A stretch of DNA of 64,000 bases from Isoptericola variabilis 225 (GTDB lineage: Bacteria; Actinomycetota; Actinomycetes; Actinomycetales; Cellulomonadaceae). Under the pieces are notes generated by a model. It saw only the letters and a program-made list of their open reading frames with translations, was not told the origin of the DNA and did no database searches. Positions 34,727 to 43,936 of the stretch are shown piece by piece; the stretch's first letter is position 1; the number at the start of each line of letters is the position of its first letter. A program made the translations under genes and the position numbers. Location of the stretch: assembly GCF_000215105.1 (NCBI RefSeq), contig NC_015588.1, forward strand, positions 3,243,741-3,307,740, given 5' to 3'.

Positions 34727-35680
34727 TCAGCGCGGCCGCGCCAGGAGCGGGTTCTTGCGAGCGGCCCGCCGGATCTCGGACGGGAACCGGACGAGCATGC
34801 GCTGTGCCACCTCCTCCGGACGCGGGCCGTCCTTGGAGGTGAAACGCAGCACCGTGATCCCGGTGCTCTCGGTGATGGCGTCCTGGCGCAGCTTCTCGTC
34901 GACGAGGAGCTGGGCGGCGTCGTGATCGGCGCCGAGGGCGCCGTCCCGGTACTTCACCAGCCCGTCGAACTCGGCGAGGACCCGGTGTTCCGGCCAGCCG
35001 AGGTCGACCCTGAACCTGCCCAGCCGCGTCGTCACCGGGACCTGGGTCTCGGGTCGCGGCAGACCCGCCCACAACGCCACGTACCGGAGCCAAGTCTCCC
35101 ACGCCGATTCCGCATCCGGGTCGGACAGGTCCAGCACCAGCAGACCGCGCGCCCGCCCGCGGTAGCGGCTCATGACGATGCGGCGTACCTCCTCCACGTC
35201 GACGCCACGACGGCGTGCTGCGTCGGCGATGACCAGTCCCTCGAGAGCGGGCATCGTGGACACGCAGTCGGCGACGGTCCGCTCCAGCGACGTCGCGGAG
35301 AGACCGCCGACCACGACACGGTGCTCCGGAGGCACGGGAAGCACGTGACGCCGGACGTCGGCCGCGGAGCGCGAGGACGCGCGGTAGGCCTGCACGAGGT
35401 GGACCTGGTCGGGCAGCCGCCACACCGGCAGGCCGTGCAGCACGGCAGCCGTGCCGTGGCTGAACCAGTGCTCCGCATGCAGCTGCTCGTGCACGGCGCG
35501 AGCCCGGTCGAGCTCCCGCCGACGCACCGCCGACATCGCGGCATCGCCCGAGGAGGCACCGTCGTCGGGCACCGCTCGGTACGCGCCGCGCCGGAGCCGC
35601 TCGAGGGCGCCGGCACGATGCGCGACGCGGAGCTCGTACGGATCATGGTCGCGGGCGATGAGGATCTGGGTCTCGGGCAC
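34727..35680 (-). CDS. AbiEi-like antitoxin-domain protein with DUF559/VSR-type nuclease-like C-terminus
   Basis: A 317-residue protein of a family often annotated as type IV AbiEi antitoxin-domain. The middle has HWFSHGTAAVLHGLPVW and SLERTVADCVSTMP, typical of AbiEi-like proteins. The C-terminus (VDLGWPEHRVLAEFDGLVKY, then VLRFTSKDG) resembles the restriction-endonuclease-like fold of DUF559/Vsr proteins. No AbiEii toxin is adjacent, so a toxin-antitoxin role is not supported. The start is GTG at 35680 without a clear ribosome site. Two 66-bp palindromic repeats flank the gene. Function is unknown. Confidence 0.75.
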   Translation of the reverse strand: MPETQILIARDHDPYELRVAHRAGALERLRRGAYRAVPDDGASSGDAAMSAVRRRELDRARAVHEQLHAEHWFSHGTAAVLHGLPVWRLPDQVHLVQAYRASSRSAADVRRHVLPVPPEHRVVVGGLSATSLERTVADCVSTMPALEGLVIADAARRRGVDVEEVRRIVMSRYRGRARGLLVLDLSDPDAESAWETWLRYVALWAGLPRPETQVPVTTRLGRFRVDLGWPEHRVLAEFDGLVKYRDGALGADHDAAQLLVDEKLRQDAITESTGITVLRFTSKDGPRPEEVAQRMLVRFPSEIRRAARKNPLLARPR

Positions 35681-35737
35681 CGCCCTAGCGTGGCGGGACC
35701 GGCGTCGTCGTCACGTCCGTCATCCACAGTCTCGGGT

Positions 35738-35803
35738 TCACTCGGCACCTTCGTACTCACTCGGTCCCTCGAGGCGCCGATCGAGTCCGGAAGTGCCGAG
35801 TGA
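35738..35803. repeat. 66-bp palindromic intergenic repeat, copy 2
   Basis: Same length and orientation as the copy at 34645. The third base pair from the ends is A-T here and G-C there (TCACTC/GAGTGA versus TCGCTC/GAGCGA), a compensatory change that keeps the stem. The two copies bracket the AbiEi-like gene. Confidence 0.7.
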
Positions 35804-35862
35804 GGCTCCCAGGCGAGGCGTGCTGGCGCAGGCCGGTCCGCAGATCCGCCGACAACGCAGGA

Positions 35863-35893
35863 CGCCCCGGCCCTCACGAGGAGGACCGGGGCG
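35863..35893 (-). terminator. Terminator of the rpsF-ssb-rpsR-rplI operon
   Basis: Arms CGCCCCGG (35863-35870) and CCGGGGCG (35886-35893), extended inward by four more pairs after one mismatch, with a 5-nt loop. It starts 23 bp after the rplI stop. Confidence 0.7.
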
Positions 35894-35915
35894 CCCGGCG
35901 TCAGGTGTCGACCGC

Positions 35916-36362
35916 TCAGGCGGCGACGACCTTGACGGCCAGCTTCGCCGACACCTCGGGGTGCAGGCGGACCGACACGGTGTAGTCACCGGTGGCCTTG
36001 ATCGGCTGACCGATCTCGATCTTGCGCTTGTCGACCTTCGCGCCCGCCTCGGCGACCGCGGCGGCGATGTCCGCCGTCGTGACCGCACCGAAGAGGCGAC
36101 CGGACTCGCCGGCCTTGGCCGTCACGACGACGGGCTTGGCCTGGAGCGACTCGGCGGCGGCCTTGGCCTCGTCGAGCGTGGCGATCTCGCGGGCCTTGCG
36201 GGCCTTGCGGATCTGGGAGACCTGCGACTCCGCACCCTTGGTCCAGGGCGTGGCCAGGCGACGCGGGATGAGGTAGTTGCGGGCGTACCCGTCCTTGACC
36301 TCGACGACGTCGCCGGGCTCACCGAGGCCGGTGACCTCGTGCGTCAGGATCAGCTTTGCCAT
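35916..36362 (-). CDS. rplI: 50S ribosomal protein L9
   Basis: A 148-residue ribosomal protein with the normal two-lobed plan. The N-terminal rRNA-binding domain reads [18 protein letters not shown] and [14 protein letters not shown], then a long helix and a C-terminal domain ([26 protein letters not shown]). Last gene of the rpsF-ssb-rpsR-rplI operon, 19 bp after rpsR. Confidence 0.97.
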   Translation of the reverse strand: MAKLILTHEVTGLGEPGDVVEVKDGYARNYLIPRRLATPWTKGAESQVSQIRKARKAREIATLDEAKAAAESLQAKPVVVTAKAGESGRLFGAVTTADIAAAVAEAGAKVDKRKIEIGQPIKATGDYTVSVRLHPEVSAKLAVKVVAA

Positions 36363-36381
36363 GATTCGTGATCCCTTCGGG

Positions 36382-36618
36382 TCAGCGGGCCGAGGACGAG
36401 TACGGCAGCAGCGCCATCTCGCGCGCGTTCTTCACCGCACGGGCGATCTGGCGCTGCTCCTGGACGGAGACGCCGGTCACGCGACGCGCGCGGATCTTGC
36501 CGCGGTCGGAGATGAACTTGCGCAGCAGCGCGGTGTCCTTGTAGTCGACGGTCTCGATCTTGGCCGTCTTGAGCGGGTTGGCCTTCTTCTTGGGCTTGCG
36601 CACCACAGGCTTCGCCAT
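36382..36618 (-). CDS. rpsR: 30S ribosomal protein S18
   Basis: A 78-residue ribosomal protein ([39 protein letters not shown]). It has no cysteine, so it is the zinc-free (C-minus) type. AAGGAG lies upstream of the ATG at 36618. In an operon between ssb and rplI. Confidence 0.97.
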   Translation of the reverse strand: MAKPVVRKPKKKANPLKTAKIETVDYKDTALLRKFISDRGKIRARRVTGVSVQEQRQIARAVKNAREMALLPYSSSAR

Positions 36619-36665
36619 GGTGTTGCTCCTTCTTCGCAGAAAGGTGGTCTGGGGTGTGGCGACGA

Positions 36666-37196
36666 TCAGAACGGAGGCTCGTCCGAGAACCCGCCGCCCT
36701 GCGATGCAGGGCCGGCCGTGGCCCACGGGTCGTTCTGCTGCTGACCGCCGCCGGAGGAACCGAACCCACCCGCGTTGCCGCCGGAGGGGCCGCCGTAGCC
36801 GCCGCCTCCGCCGAAGCCGCCACCGCCCGAGCGCTGGGCACGAGTGACCTTGGCCGAGGCGAACCTCAGCGACGGGCCGATCTCGTCGACCTGCAGCTCG
36901 ACGACGGTGCGCTTCTCCCCCTCGCGCGTCTCGTACGAGCGCTGCGTCAGGCGACCCTGCGCGATGACGCGCATGCCCTTCGTCAGCGACTCGGCGACGT
37001 TCTCGGCGGCCTCCCGCCAGACCGAGCAGCGGAGGAACAGCGCTTCGCCGTCCTTCCACTCGTTCGTCTGGCGGTCGAAGGTGCGGGGCGTGGAGGCGAT
37101 CGTGAAGTTGGCGACGGCTGCACCCGACGGGGTGAAGCGCAGCTCCGGGTCCGCGGTCAGGTTTCCGACGACCGTGATGACGGTCTCACCAGCCAT
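36666..37196 (-). CDS. ssb: Single-stranded DNA-binding protein
   Basis: A 176-residue SSB that coats single-stranded DNA during replication and repair. The OB fold fills residues 1-~110 ([36 protein letters not shown]). A Gly/Gln-rich flexible linker follows, ending in the acidic tip DEPPF that docks partner proteins. Located between rpsF and rpsR, the conserved bacterial order, so it is the main chromosomal SSB. Confidence 0.97.
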   Translation of the reverse strand: MAGETVITVVGNLTADPELRFTPSGAAVANFTIASTPRTFDRQTNEWKDGEALFLRCSVWREAAENVAESLTKGMRVIAQGRLTQRSYETREGEKRTVVELQVDEIGPSLRFASAKVTRAQRSGGGGFGGGGGYGGPSGGNAGGFGSSGGGQQQNDPWATAGPASQGGGFSDEPPF

Positions 37197-37311
37197 GCCA
37201 AGCTCCTTCGTTCGTCCGCGATCCGCGACTGTGCACGAGTACGTGGGGGAATCCCATCACAGGGCACCGACAGGCGTCTCGCGACGGGGCGGGATGGTTC
37301 CGTTCAGCGTG

Positions 37312-37599
37312 TCAGGCGTCCGTGCGCAGGATCTTGGTGCGCAGCACGGCCTCGTTCAGGCCGAGCTGGCGGTCCAGCTCCTTGGCCGTGTCGGCCGTGG
37401 CGGTGAAGTCCACGACGGCGTAGATGCCCTCGGAACGCTTCTTGATGTCGTACGCCATGCGGCGCCGGCCCCAGATGTCCACCTTGTCGACGGTGCCACC
37501 CTCGGTCGTGATGACCTGCAGGTACGTGTCGAGCGACGGGGCGACGGTGCGCTCCTCGACCTGCGGGTCGAGGATCACCATCAGCTCGTACTGACGCAT
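37312..37599 (-). CDS. rpsF: 30S ribosomal protein S6
   Basis: A 95-residue ribosomal protein ([39 protein letters not shown]). An AGGAGG site precedes the ATG at 37599. First gene of the rpsF-ssb-rpsR-rplI operon; a 112-bp gap separates it from ssb. Confidence 0.97.
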   Translation of the reverse strand: MRQYELMVILDPQVEERTVAPSLDTYLQVITTEGGTVDKVDIWGRRRMAYDIKKRSEGIYAVVDFTATADTAKELDRQLGLNEAVLRTKILRTDA

Positions 37600-37759
37600 G
37601 CGTTACCCACCTCCTCTGGTCTCAGCGGTCACGGTCCGTCCGTGACAGGAGGGTTCGTGCGTCGGCCGCGTCCGGGCCGTCGGGGTCCGACGGCGCTGGG
37701 CACAGCCAGTCGTCCAGGGTACCCGCTCGGGCGGGCACCCAGGAAATCATCGGTGCGGA

Positions 37760-40273
37760 TCAGGGGCTCGGGCTCGGGAACGGGAAGATCCCGCCGCCGT
37801 TGCCGTCACCACCGCCGCCGTCGCCGTCACCACCGTCGCCGTTGCCGTTGCCGTTCCCGTTGCCGCCACCGCCGCTGTCGGCCGGGGCCTTGGCGACGAT
37901 GAGCGTCACGGTGCTGCCGGGCTCGACGGTCGCGCCCCCGCCCGGGTCCGTGCTGATGACGGTGCCGGGCGCGACGTCGGCGTTCTCCTCCTCGCGGACC
38001 GAGCTCCGCAGGCCGGCGTTGCGCAGCTGCTGCTCGGCGGCCGTCCGGGTCATGCCCGAGACCTCGGGAACGACGGTCTGCTCGGTCTGGCCCGTCGAGA
38101 CGGTCAGCGTGATGGTCGACCCGACCGGGACCTGCCCGGTCGACGACTGGGCGAGCACCGTGCCGCGGGGCTGGTCGCTGTCCTGGGCGACGGGCGCCCC
38201 GAGGACGAGGCCGAGCCGCTCCAGCTCGCGCGTGGCCCGTGCGATGTCCATGCCGACGAGGTTCGGCACCTCGACGAACTGCTCCTCGGTCTCCGTGGGC
38301 GACGGCGAGGGGGTCGGCGACGGCGAGTAGCTCGGGCGCGGCGGGGTGTAGGCCGGGAACTCCTCGACCGGCATGCCCTCGGTCGCGATCTTCATGAAGT
38401 CGGTCCACGCCCGCAGCGGCCACGTGGAACCGGTGATCTCGCGGTACGGCTCGAAGGTCTCGATCGGCGCCGTGCCCTTCATGACGCCGGCCTCGACGTC
38501 GACCGTCTCGTACTGGCGCACGTTCACGATCGTCGCGAGCTGCGGGACGAACCCGGCGAACCAGGCCGTCATGTTGTCGTTGGCCGTACCGGTCTTCCCG
38601 GCGACGGGCCGCGCGAGCTCCTGCGCGTCGTCGCCCGAGCCCTCCTCGACGACCTTGGTCATCGCGTACGTCGCGGCGGCCATGACGTCAGCCTCGAAGA
38701 CGCGCTCGGACGCGGTCTGCTCCTGATAGATCTGCTCGCCCGCGCGGGTCTCGACCGACCGCACCACGTGGGGCGTCGTGCGGTAGCCCTGCGCGGCGAT
38801 CGTGGCGTAGGCGCGGGCCATGTCGATGGGGTAGACGGACGCCGTACCGAGGACGTTCGCCGGCACCTCCTCGATCTCCGTGGACTCCCGGATGCCGAGG
38901 CGGTGCGCCACCTCGACCGTCTTCTCGGGACCGATCTCGATGTTGAGCGCGCCGTAGACGCTGTTCACCGACTGGGCCGTGGCCTCGACGAGGTCGATCC
39001 GCCCGTAGTCCCGGTCGCCGAAGTTCTTCGGCTCCCACGCCTCGCCGTTGTTCGCGCCGGGGAAGTGCGCGGGTGAGTTGCCGTCGTAGCGCTCGTCGAG
39101 GGTGTGGCCCTCCTCGAGCGCGCCGATGAGCGTGAACGGCTTGAAGGTCGAGCCACCCTGGACGACGTCCTGCGTCGCGGTGTTGAGGCTCTGCTGGACG
39201 TAGTCGGGACCGCCGTAGAGCGCGACGACGGCGCCGGTCTTGGGGTCGATCGACACCAGCGACGCGCGGATGTTCGGGTTCGCGTCCTCGGGGAGCGACT
39301 GCGCCACCTGGACGGCGGCGTCCTGCAGCCGCTTGTCGATCGTCGTCGTGATCCGCAGGCCACGGGTCCAGTCCTGCTCCGTGAAGCGCCCGGAGTTGAG
39401 GAGCTCCCGCTTGACCTCCTGGATGAGGTACCCGGTCTGGCCGCCCTGGGTGTTGGCGGCCTCCTTGCGCTCCTGGAACTCGGGGAACTGCGCGTTGCGG
39501 TACTCGTCGTCCGTGATGTACCCCTCGGCGTGCATGCGCTCGATGCTGCGCTGCCAGCGCCTCTCGGCCTGCTCGAGGTTGAGCGACGGGTCCCAGCGCG
39601 ACGGCGACGGGATGATGCCGGACAGCAGCGCGGCCTCCGAGTACGTGAGGTCGGCGGCGTTCTTGCCGAAGTACTCCTGCGCCGCGGCCTGGACGCCGTA
39701 CGCCCCGCGGCCCCAGTAGATCGTGTTGAGGTAGCGCTCGAGCACCTGCTCCTTGGGCTGGCTGCGCGCGACCTTGAGCGCGATGATCGCTTCCTTGAGC
39801 TTGCCCGCGTACGTCGTGGTCGTGTCGAGATAGTACCGCTCGACGTACTGCTGCGTCAGGGTCGAGGCGCCCTGGCGGCTGCCGCCCGTGAGGTTGTTCC
39901 ACGCGGCGCGCACGATGCCCTTGGGGTCGACGCCCGGGTTGGTCCAGAACGTGTCGTCCTCGGACGCGACGACGGCGCCACCCACGTACTCGGGCAGCGT
40001 CTCGTACTCGATGATCTCGCGCTTCATCGACGCCTCGTCGGAGATCGGGCCCAGCTCCGTGCCGTCGGCGTAGTACACGATCGACTCCTGGTACTTGACC
40101 TCGTCGAGGTCGTCCGGGATGTCGGTCGTGGCGTACGCGGCGACCACGAGGCCGGCGCCGAGGGCGCCGACGCCGAGCATCGAGCCGACGACGATGCGCC
40201 ACGAGGGCAGCCAACGCTGCACCGGGCCCTTGTTCGGGCGCGGGTAGTTCCAGAATCGGCGGCGTCTGGGCAT
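37760..40273 (-). CDS. Bifunctional penicillin-binding protein 1A with PASTA domains
   Basis: An 837-residue class A PBP that polymerises and cross-links peptidoglycan. A membrane anchor at ~28-48 is followed by the transglycosylase domain (SEDDTFWTNPGVDPKGI, RQGASTLTQQYVE, LNTIYWGRGAYGVQAA). The transpeptidase domain has the active-site SxxK in GGSTFKPF, SxN in AQSVNSVYG and KTGT. Two PASTA repeats follow (VEVPNLVGMDIARATREL; VVPEVSGMTRTAAEQQL), then a long Gly/Asn/Asp-rich tail ending FPFPSPSP. The ATG at 40273 was chosen over upstream in-frame codons lacking conservation. Divergent from padR, an order conserved in actinobacteria. Confidence 0.95.
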   Translation of the reverse strand: MPRRRRFWNYPRPNKGPVQRWLPSWRIVVGSMLGVGALGAGLVVAAYATTDIPDDLDEVKYQESIVYYADGTELGPISDEASMKREIIEYETLPEYVGGAVVASEDDTFWTNPGVDPKGIVRAAWNNLTGGSRQGASTLTQQYVERYYLDTTTTYAGKLKEAIIALKVARSQPKEQVLERYLNTIYWGRGAYGVQAAAQEYFGKNAADLTYSEAALLSGIIPSPSRWDPSLNLEQAERRWQRSIERMHAEGYITDDEYRNAQFPEFQERKEAANTQGGQTGYLIQEVKRELLNSGRFTEQDWTRGLRITTTIDKRLQDAAVQVAQSLPEDANPNIRASLVSIDPKTGAVVALYGGPDYVQQSLNTATQDVVQGGSTFKPFTLIGALEEGHTLDERYDGNSPAHFPGANNGEAWEPKNFGDRDYGRIDLVEATAQSVNSVYGALNIEIGPEKTVEVAHRLGIRESTEIEEVPANVLGTASVYPIDMARAYATIAAQGYRTTPHVVRSVETRAGEQIYQEQTASERVFEADVMAAATYAMTKVVEEGSGDDAQELARPVAGKTGTANDNMTAWFAGFVPQLATIVNVRQYETVDVEAGVMKGTAPIETFEPYREITGSTWPLRAWTDFMKIATEGMPVEEFPAYTPPRPSYSPSPTPSPSPTETEEQFVEVPNLVGMDIARATRELERLGLVLGAPVAQDSDQPRGTVLAQSSTGQVPVGSTITLTVSTGQTEQTVVPEVSGMTRTAAEQQLRNAGLRSSVREEENADVAPGTVISTDPGGGATVEPGSTVTLIVAKAPADSGGGGNGNGNGNGDGGDGDGGGGDGNGGGIFPFPSPSP

Positions 40274-40457
40274 CGAGCCAGTCAGCCTTTCGGTGATCGG
40301 ACCACGGGTCACGTGAGGGACATCAAGGAACACTAGGGGATCGCGCGTCGTGCGCACCCTCTTGAACACGTCTGTCGGCGCGGCTCTTCCAGGTCGCACC
40401 CGAGGCTCTGGCGGCTGCTTCGCGGAACCTTCACAACCGGCCCGGCGCGGCGTACCG

Positions 40458-40486
40458 TTGCGCCACCCCTCGACCCGCTCTATCCT
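40458..40486 (+). promoter_or_regulatory. Promoter of padR-ino1
   Basis: A -35 TTGCGC (40458-40463) and -10 TATCCT (40481-40486) are separated by 17 bp, close to housekeeping sigma consensus. Transcription should start around 40493, inside the adjacent palindrome. Confidence 0.65.
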
Positions 40487-40488
40487 CG

Positions 40489-40511
40489 CGATGTATCGAC
40501 TCGATACGTCG
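40489..40511. promoter_or_regulatory. PadR operator candidate
   Basis: The core GTATCGA-C-TCGATAC (40493-40507) is a perfect palindrome, extended to 23 bp with CGA/TCG outer arms and one mismatched pair. It sits at the predicted transcription start of padR-ino1, so binding would block transcription. Autoregulation by the PadR protein is inferred. Confidence 0.7.
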
Positions 40512-40563
40512 AGTCTGACATCACCGTCACGGTCCGTCGTCGAGCAGCCGGAGGGAGGCCGCC

Positions 40564-41244
40564 GTGCGCAGCAGGTCCACCGTGCTCGAGACGGCGATCC
40601 TCGGGCTCCTCAACGAGTCTCCCCTGCACGGGTACGAGCTGCGCAAGCGTCTCAACCTCCTGCTGGGGTCGTTCCGCGCGTTCTCGTACGGGACGCTCTA
40701 CCCCGCGCTCAAGTCGCTGCAGGCGCGGGGCCTGATCGAGACGGCCGACCCCGAGCCCGCGGCGACCACCACGCGGGGCGCGACGCGCCCCGCGGCCGGG
40801 CGACCGCCGTCGGGCACGAAGGCTCCGCTGGCGACCGGACGCCGGGGCCGGATCGTGTACCGGCTCACCGCGGAGGGCAAGGAGCACCTCCAGACGGTCC
40901 TGTCGTCGTCCGGGCCCGCGGCCTGGGAGGACGAGAGCTTCGACGTGCGGTTCGCGCTCTTCGCGCAGACCGACGCCGAGACCCGCCTCCGCATCCTCGA
41001 AGGCCGGCGCACCCGGCTGACCGAGCGCCTGGAAGCGGTCCGGGAGTCCGCCGCCCGCACCCGCGAGCGGCTCGACGAGTACACGCTCGAGCTGCAGCGG
41101 CACGGGCTCGAGCAGGTCGAGCGTGAGGTGCGCTGGCTCGACGCACTCATCACCACGGAGCGCGACCGCGTGCGCGGCCGCGATCGAGACCACACCGCCG
41201 GGGCGCCCGACGCCCCGGCCCCGAGAAACAAGGAGCGAGGATGA
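40564..41244 (+). CDS. PadR-family regulator upstream of inositol phosphate synthase
   Basis: A 226-residue regulator. The N-terminal winged helix is typical PadR ([49 protein letters not shown]), interrupted by a ~35-residue Thr/Pro/Gly-rich insertion at about residues 65-98 within the wing. A long C-terminal coiled-coil-like region follows. The GTG at 40564 has a GGAGG-type site. It overlaps ino1 by four bases (ATGA), so the two form an operon, and it likely controls inositol synthesis through the palindrome upstream. Confidence 0.92.
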   Translation: MRSRSTVLETAILGLLNESPLHGYELRKRLNLLLGSFRAFSYGTLYPALKSLQARGLIETADPEPAATTTRGATRPAAGRPPSGTKAPLATGRRGRIVYRLTAEGKEHLQTVLSSSGPAAWEDESFDVRFALFAQTDAETRLRILEGRRTRLTERLEAVRESAARTRERLDEYTLELQRHGLEQVEREVRWLDALITTERDRVRGRDRDHTAGAPDAPAPRNKERG

Positions 41245-42332
41245 CCTCCGTCCGCGTTGCCATCGTCGGCGTCGGAAACTGCGCATCGTCCCTGGTCCAG
41301 GGCGTGCAGTTCTACCGCGACGCCGACCCGTCCGACACCGTCCCGGGTCTCATGCACGTGCAGTTCGGCGACTACCACGTGCGCGACCTCGAGTTCGTGG
41401 CGGCGTTCGACGTCGACGCGAAGAAGGTCGGGTTCGACCTCGCCGAGGCGATCAACTCCTCGGAGAACAACACCATCAAGATCGCCGACGTCCCGCCGAC
41501 GGGCGTCATCGTCCAGCGCGGCCACACGCTCGACGGTCTCGGCGACTACTACCGCGCCACGATCGACGAGTCCGACGCCGATCCGGTCGACGTCGTCCAG
41601 GTGCTCAAGGACGCGAAGGTCGACGTCCTCGTCTCGTACCTCCCGGTGGGCTCCGAGGAGGCCGACAAGTTCTACGCGCAGTGCGCGATCGACGCGGGCG
41701 TCGCGTTCGTCAACGCCCTGCCGGTCTTCATCGCGTCCGACCCCGTGTGGGCGAAGAAGTTCGAGGACGCGGGCGTGCCGATCGTCGGCGACGACATCAA
41801 GTCGCAGGTCGGCGCCACCATCACGCACCGCGTGCTCGCGAAGCTCTTCGAGGACCGCGGCGTCATCCTCGACCGCACGTACCAGCTCAACGTCGGCGGC
41901 AACATGGACTTCAAGAACATGCTGCAGCGCGACCGCCTCGAGTCGAAGAAGGTCTCCAAGACCCAGTCGGTCACCTCGAACCTCACCGGCCCGCTCGGCG
42001 GCAAGGTCGAGGACCGCAACGTCCACATCGGCCCGTCGGACTACGTCGCCTGGCTCGACGACCGCAAGTGGGCCTACGTGCGCCTCGAGGGCCGCGCGTT
42101 CGGCGAGGTCCCGCTGAGCCTGGAGTACAAGCTCGAGGTGTGGGACTCCCCCAACTCCGCCGGCATCATCATCGACGCGATCCGTGCCGCGAAGATCGCC
42201 AAGGACCGCGGCATCGGCGGCCCGATCCTGTCGGCGTCGACGTACTTCATGAAGTCCCCGCCCGTCCAGATGGAGGACACCCAGGGCCGCGCGCAGGTCG
42301 AGGCCTTCATCCGCGGCGAGGTCGAGCGCTGA
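41241..42332 (+). CDS. ino1: Inositol-3-phosphate synthase
   Basis: A 363-residue NAD-dependent enzyme converting glucose 6-phosphate to inositol 3-phosphate, the first step toward mycothiol and phosphatidylinositol. The NAD-binding motif is [48 protein letters not shown] and [13 protein letters not shown] carry active-site residues. The short actinobacterial form lacks the extra segments of eukaryotic enzymes. Translationally coupled to padR; a strong terminator follows 66 bp downstream. Confidence 0.96.
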   Translation: MTSVRVAIVGVGNCASSLVQGVQFYRDADPSDTVPGLMHVQFGDYHVRDLEFVAAFDVDAKKVGFDLAEAINSSENNTIKIADVPPTGVIVQRGHTLDGLGDYYRATIDESDADPVDVVQVLKDAKVDVLVSYLPVGSEEADKFYAQCAIDAGVAFVNALPVFIASDPVWAKKFEDAGVPIVGDDIKSQVGATITHRVLAKLFEDRGVILDRTYQLNVGGNMDFKNMLQRDRLESKKVSKTQSVTSNLTGPLGGKVEDRNVHIGPSDYVAWLDDRKWAYVRLEGRAFGEVPLSLEYKLEVWDSPNSAGIIIDAIRAAKIAKDRGIGGPILSASTYFMKSPPVQMEDTQGRAQVEAFIRGEVER

Positions 42333-42342
42333 GTCTTACTCG

Positions 42343-42393
42343 CGAGGTAGCGCGTTCTCTCGCGAGGTAGCGCGTTCCGCGCCGAGGTAGCGC
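42343..42393 (+). repeat. Three 20-bp-period repeats, core CGAGGTAGCGC
   Basis: The 11-bp core occurs exactly at 42343, 42363 and 42383, with 9-bp spacers. It lies between the ino1 stop and its terminator. The inverted counterpart is at 42452-42562. Confidence 0.85.
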
Positions 42394-42398
42394 CAGGG

Positions 42399-42433
42399 CG
42401 CCCGACGACGGCACTTTCGCCCGTCGTCGGGCG
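42399..42433 (+). terminator. Terminator of padR-ino1
   Basis: Perfect 13-bp arms CGCCCGACGACGG (42399-42411) and its complement (42421-42433) around a 9-nt loop, followed by TTCT. It sits between the two opposed repeat arrays. Confidence 0.8.
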
Positions 42434-42451
42434 TTCTGCGTCCTGCATCGC

Positions 42452-42562
42452 GCGCTACCTCGCGAGCGGACGCGCTACCTCGCCGGACCAAGCGCTACCT
42501 CGCCGGACCAAGCGCTACCTCGCCGGATCGTGCGCTACCTCGCGGCCTGGTGCGCTACCTCG
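42452..42562 (+). repeat. Six 20-bp-period repeats, core GCGCTACCTCG
   Basis: The 11-bp core, the exact reverse complement of the left array, starts at 42452, 42472, 42492, 42512, 42532 and 42552. Spacers are 9 bp; two are identical (CCGGACCAA). The array ends 18 bp before the MFS gene start, so it overlaps that gene's promoter region. Confidence 0.85.
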
Positions 42563-42580
42563 ACGTGAAAGGCTGAGGCC

Positions 42581-43936
42581 GTGGGTGGGATCACCGAGAC
42601 CTGGCGCGAGCTGCGCGCGCTGCTGCGGCTGGACGGGTTCCGCAAGCTCTTCGCCGTGCGGCTCGTCTCGCAGGCGGGCGACGGCATGTTCCAGGTCGGG
42701 CTCGCGTCGTTGCTCTTCTTCTCGCCCGAGCGCGCGGGCACGGCGCCGGCGATCGCGGGCGCGTTCGCGGTCATGCTCGCGCCGTTCACGCTCGTCGGGC
42801 CGTTCGCCGGCGTCTTCCTCGACCGTTGGCGGCGCCGGCAGGTGCTCGCAGCGGGCAACGCGGTGCGGCTCGTCGTCGCTGGCGCGATGGCGACCGTCAT
42901 GCTCACGGCCGGCCTCGCGGGCGTGGCGGAGGCGTGGATCATCGTCCTGGCGCTCGTGGCGCTGAGCGTCAACCGGTTCCTGCTCGCCGGACTCTCCGCG
43001 GGCCTGCCCCGCGTCGTCGACGGTCCGCTCCTGCTCACGGCCAACTCGCTCACGCCCACGCTCGGCGCGGGCGCCGCGTTCCTCGGCGGCGGCGTCGGCT
43101 TCGTCATCGGGCTGGGCATCCCGGCCGGCCCCGTGCACGACGCCGCGGCGCTGGTGTGCGCGGCGCTCGTCTTCGGCGCGGCCGCGGCCCTCGCGCTGCG
43201 CCTCGCTCCCGACCAGCTCGGCCCCGAGCACCCGTCGCGCGAGCGGCTGGGTGCCGAGCTCGCCGCGGTCGCGCGCGGCCTCGCCGACGGCGCCCGCTAC
43301 CTCGTGCGGCGCCGCACGCCGGGTCAGGGCCTCCTCGTCATGGCCGTGCACCGCTTCCTCTACGGCGTGGTCTTCATCGCGTCGATCCTCATCTCGCGCA
43401 ACCTGCTGTCCGCGCCGGGCGACACGGCCGGCGGCCTGGCGACGTTCGGGCTCGTGATCGCGATGACCGGCGTCGGCGGGGCGTGCGCCGTCCTCGTCAC
43501 GCCGGTGCTGTCCCGGTACACGGGCCCGCAGGCGTGGATCGCGATCGTGCTCGCGGGCGCGGGCGCGTCCCAGCTGCTGCTCCTGCCGCAGCCCACGCGC
43601 ACGACCGTGCTGCTCGCGGCCGGCCTGCTCGGTCTCGCGGCGCAGAGCGCCAAGATCGCCGTCGACACGATCGTCCAGCGCGACACGCACGACGACTACC
43701 GCGGCCGGGCCTTCGCCTTCTACGACGTGCTCTACAACGCGGCGTTCGTCGGCGCCGCGACGCTCGCGACCGTCGTCGTGCCCGACGACGGGTGGTCGCC
43801 CGCCCTGTTCGGCGGGCTCGCCGTCGCGTACGTCGCGGTCGCGGCCGTCATGGCGCTGCGCGGCGCGCGGACGCCCGCGCACGCCGACGTGGCGCCCGCG
43901 CGCACCGCCGGGGCCGCGTCGAGCGGCGACCGATGA
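42581..43936 (+). CDS. MFS transporter
   Basis: A 451-residue major facilitator with twelve predicted membrane segments. Motif-A-like cytoplasmic loop GVFLDRWRRRQVLAAGNAVR is near residue 75, and the second half has DTIVQRDTHDDYRGRAFAFYD. This pattern is seen in the MFS_3/enterobactin-exporter-like group, so an efflux role is likely. The GTG at 42581 follows a GAGG site. Substrate unknown. Confidence 0.88.
   Translation: MGGITETWRELRALLRLDGFRKLFAVRLVSQAGDGMFQVGLASLLFFSPERAGTAPAIAGAFAVMLAPFTLVGPFAGVFLDRWRRRQVLAAGNAVRLVVAGAMATVMLTAGLAGVAEAWIIVLALVALSVNRFLLAGLSAGLPRVVDGPLLLTANSLTPTLGAGAAFLGGGVGFVIGLGIPAGPVHDAAALVCAALVFGAAAALALRLAPDQLGPEHPSRERLGAELAAVARGLADGARYLVRRRTPGQGLLVMAVHRFLYGVVFIASILISRNLLSAPGDTAGGLATFGLVIAMTGVGGACAVLVTPVLSRYTGPQAWIAIVLAGAGASQLLLLPQPTRTTVLLAAGLLGLAAQSAKIAVDTIVQRDTHDDYRGRAFAFYDVLYNAAFVGAATLATVVVPDDGWSPALFGGLAVAYVAVAAVMALRGARTPAHADVAPARTAGAASSGDR

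Noticed and set aside
34727..35680. Toxin-antitoxin pair
   Set aside because: Only the antitoxin-type gene is present; no partner frame lies on either side.
37790..37880. Repetitive GGT/GCC-type sequence
   Set aside because: It encodes the Gly/Asn/Asp-rich tail of PBP1A; ordinary low-complexity coding sequence.
42343..42562. Considered as a CRISPR array
   Set aside because: The repeat core is only 11 bp with 9-bp spacers, two spacers are identical, orientation flips around a terminator, and no cas gene is near.
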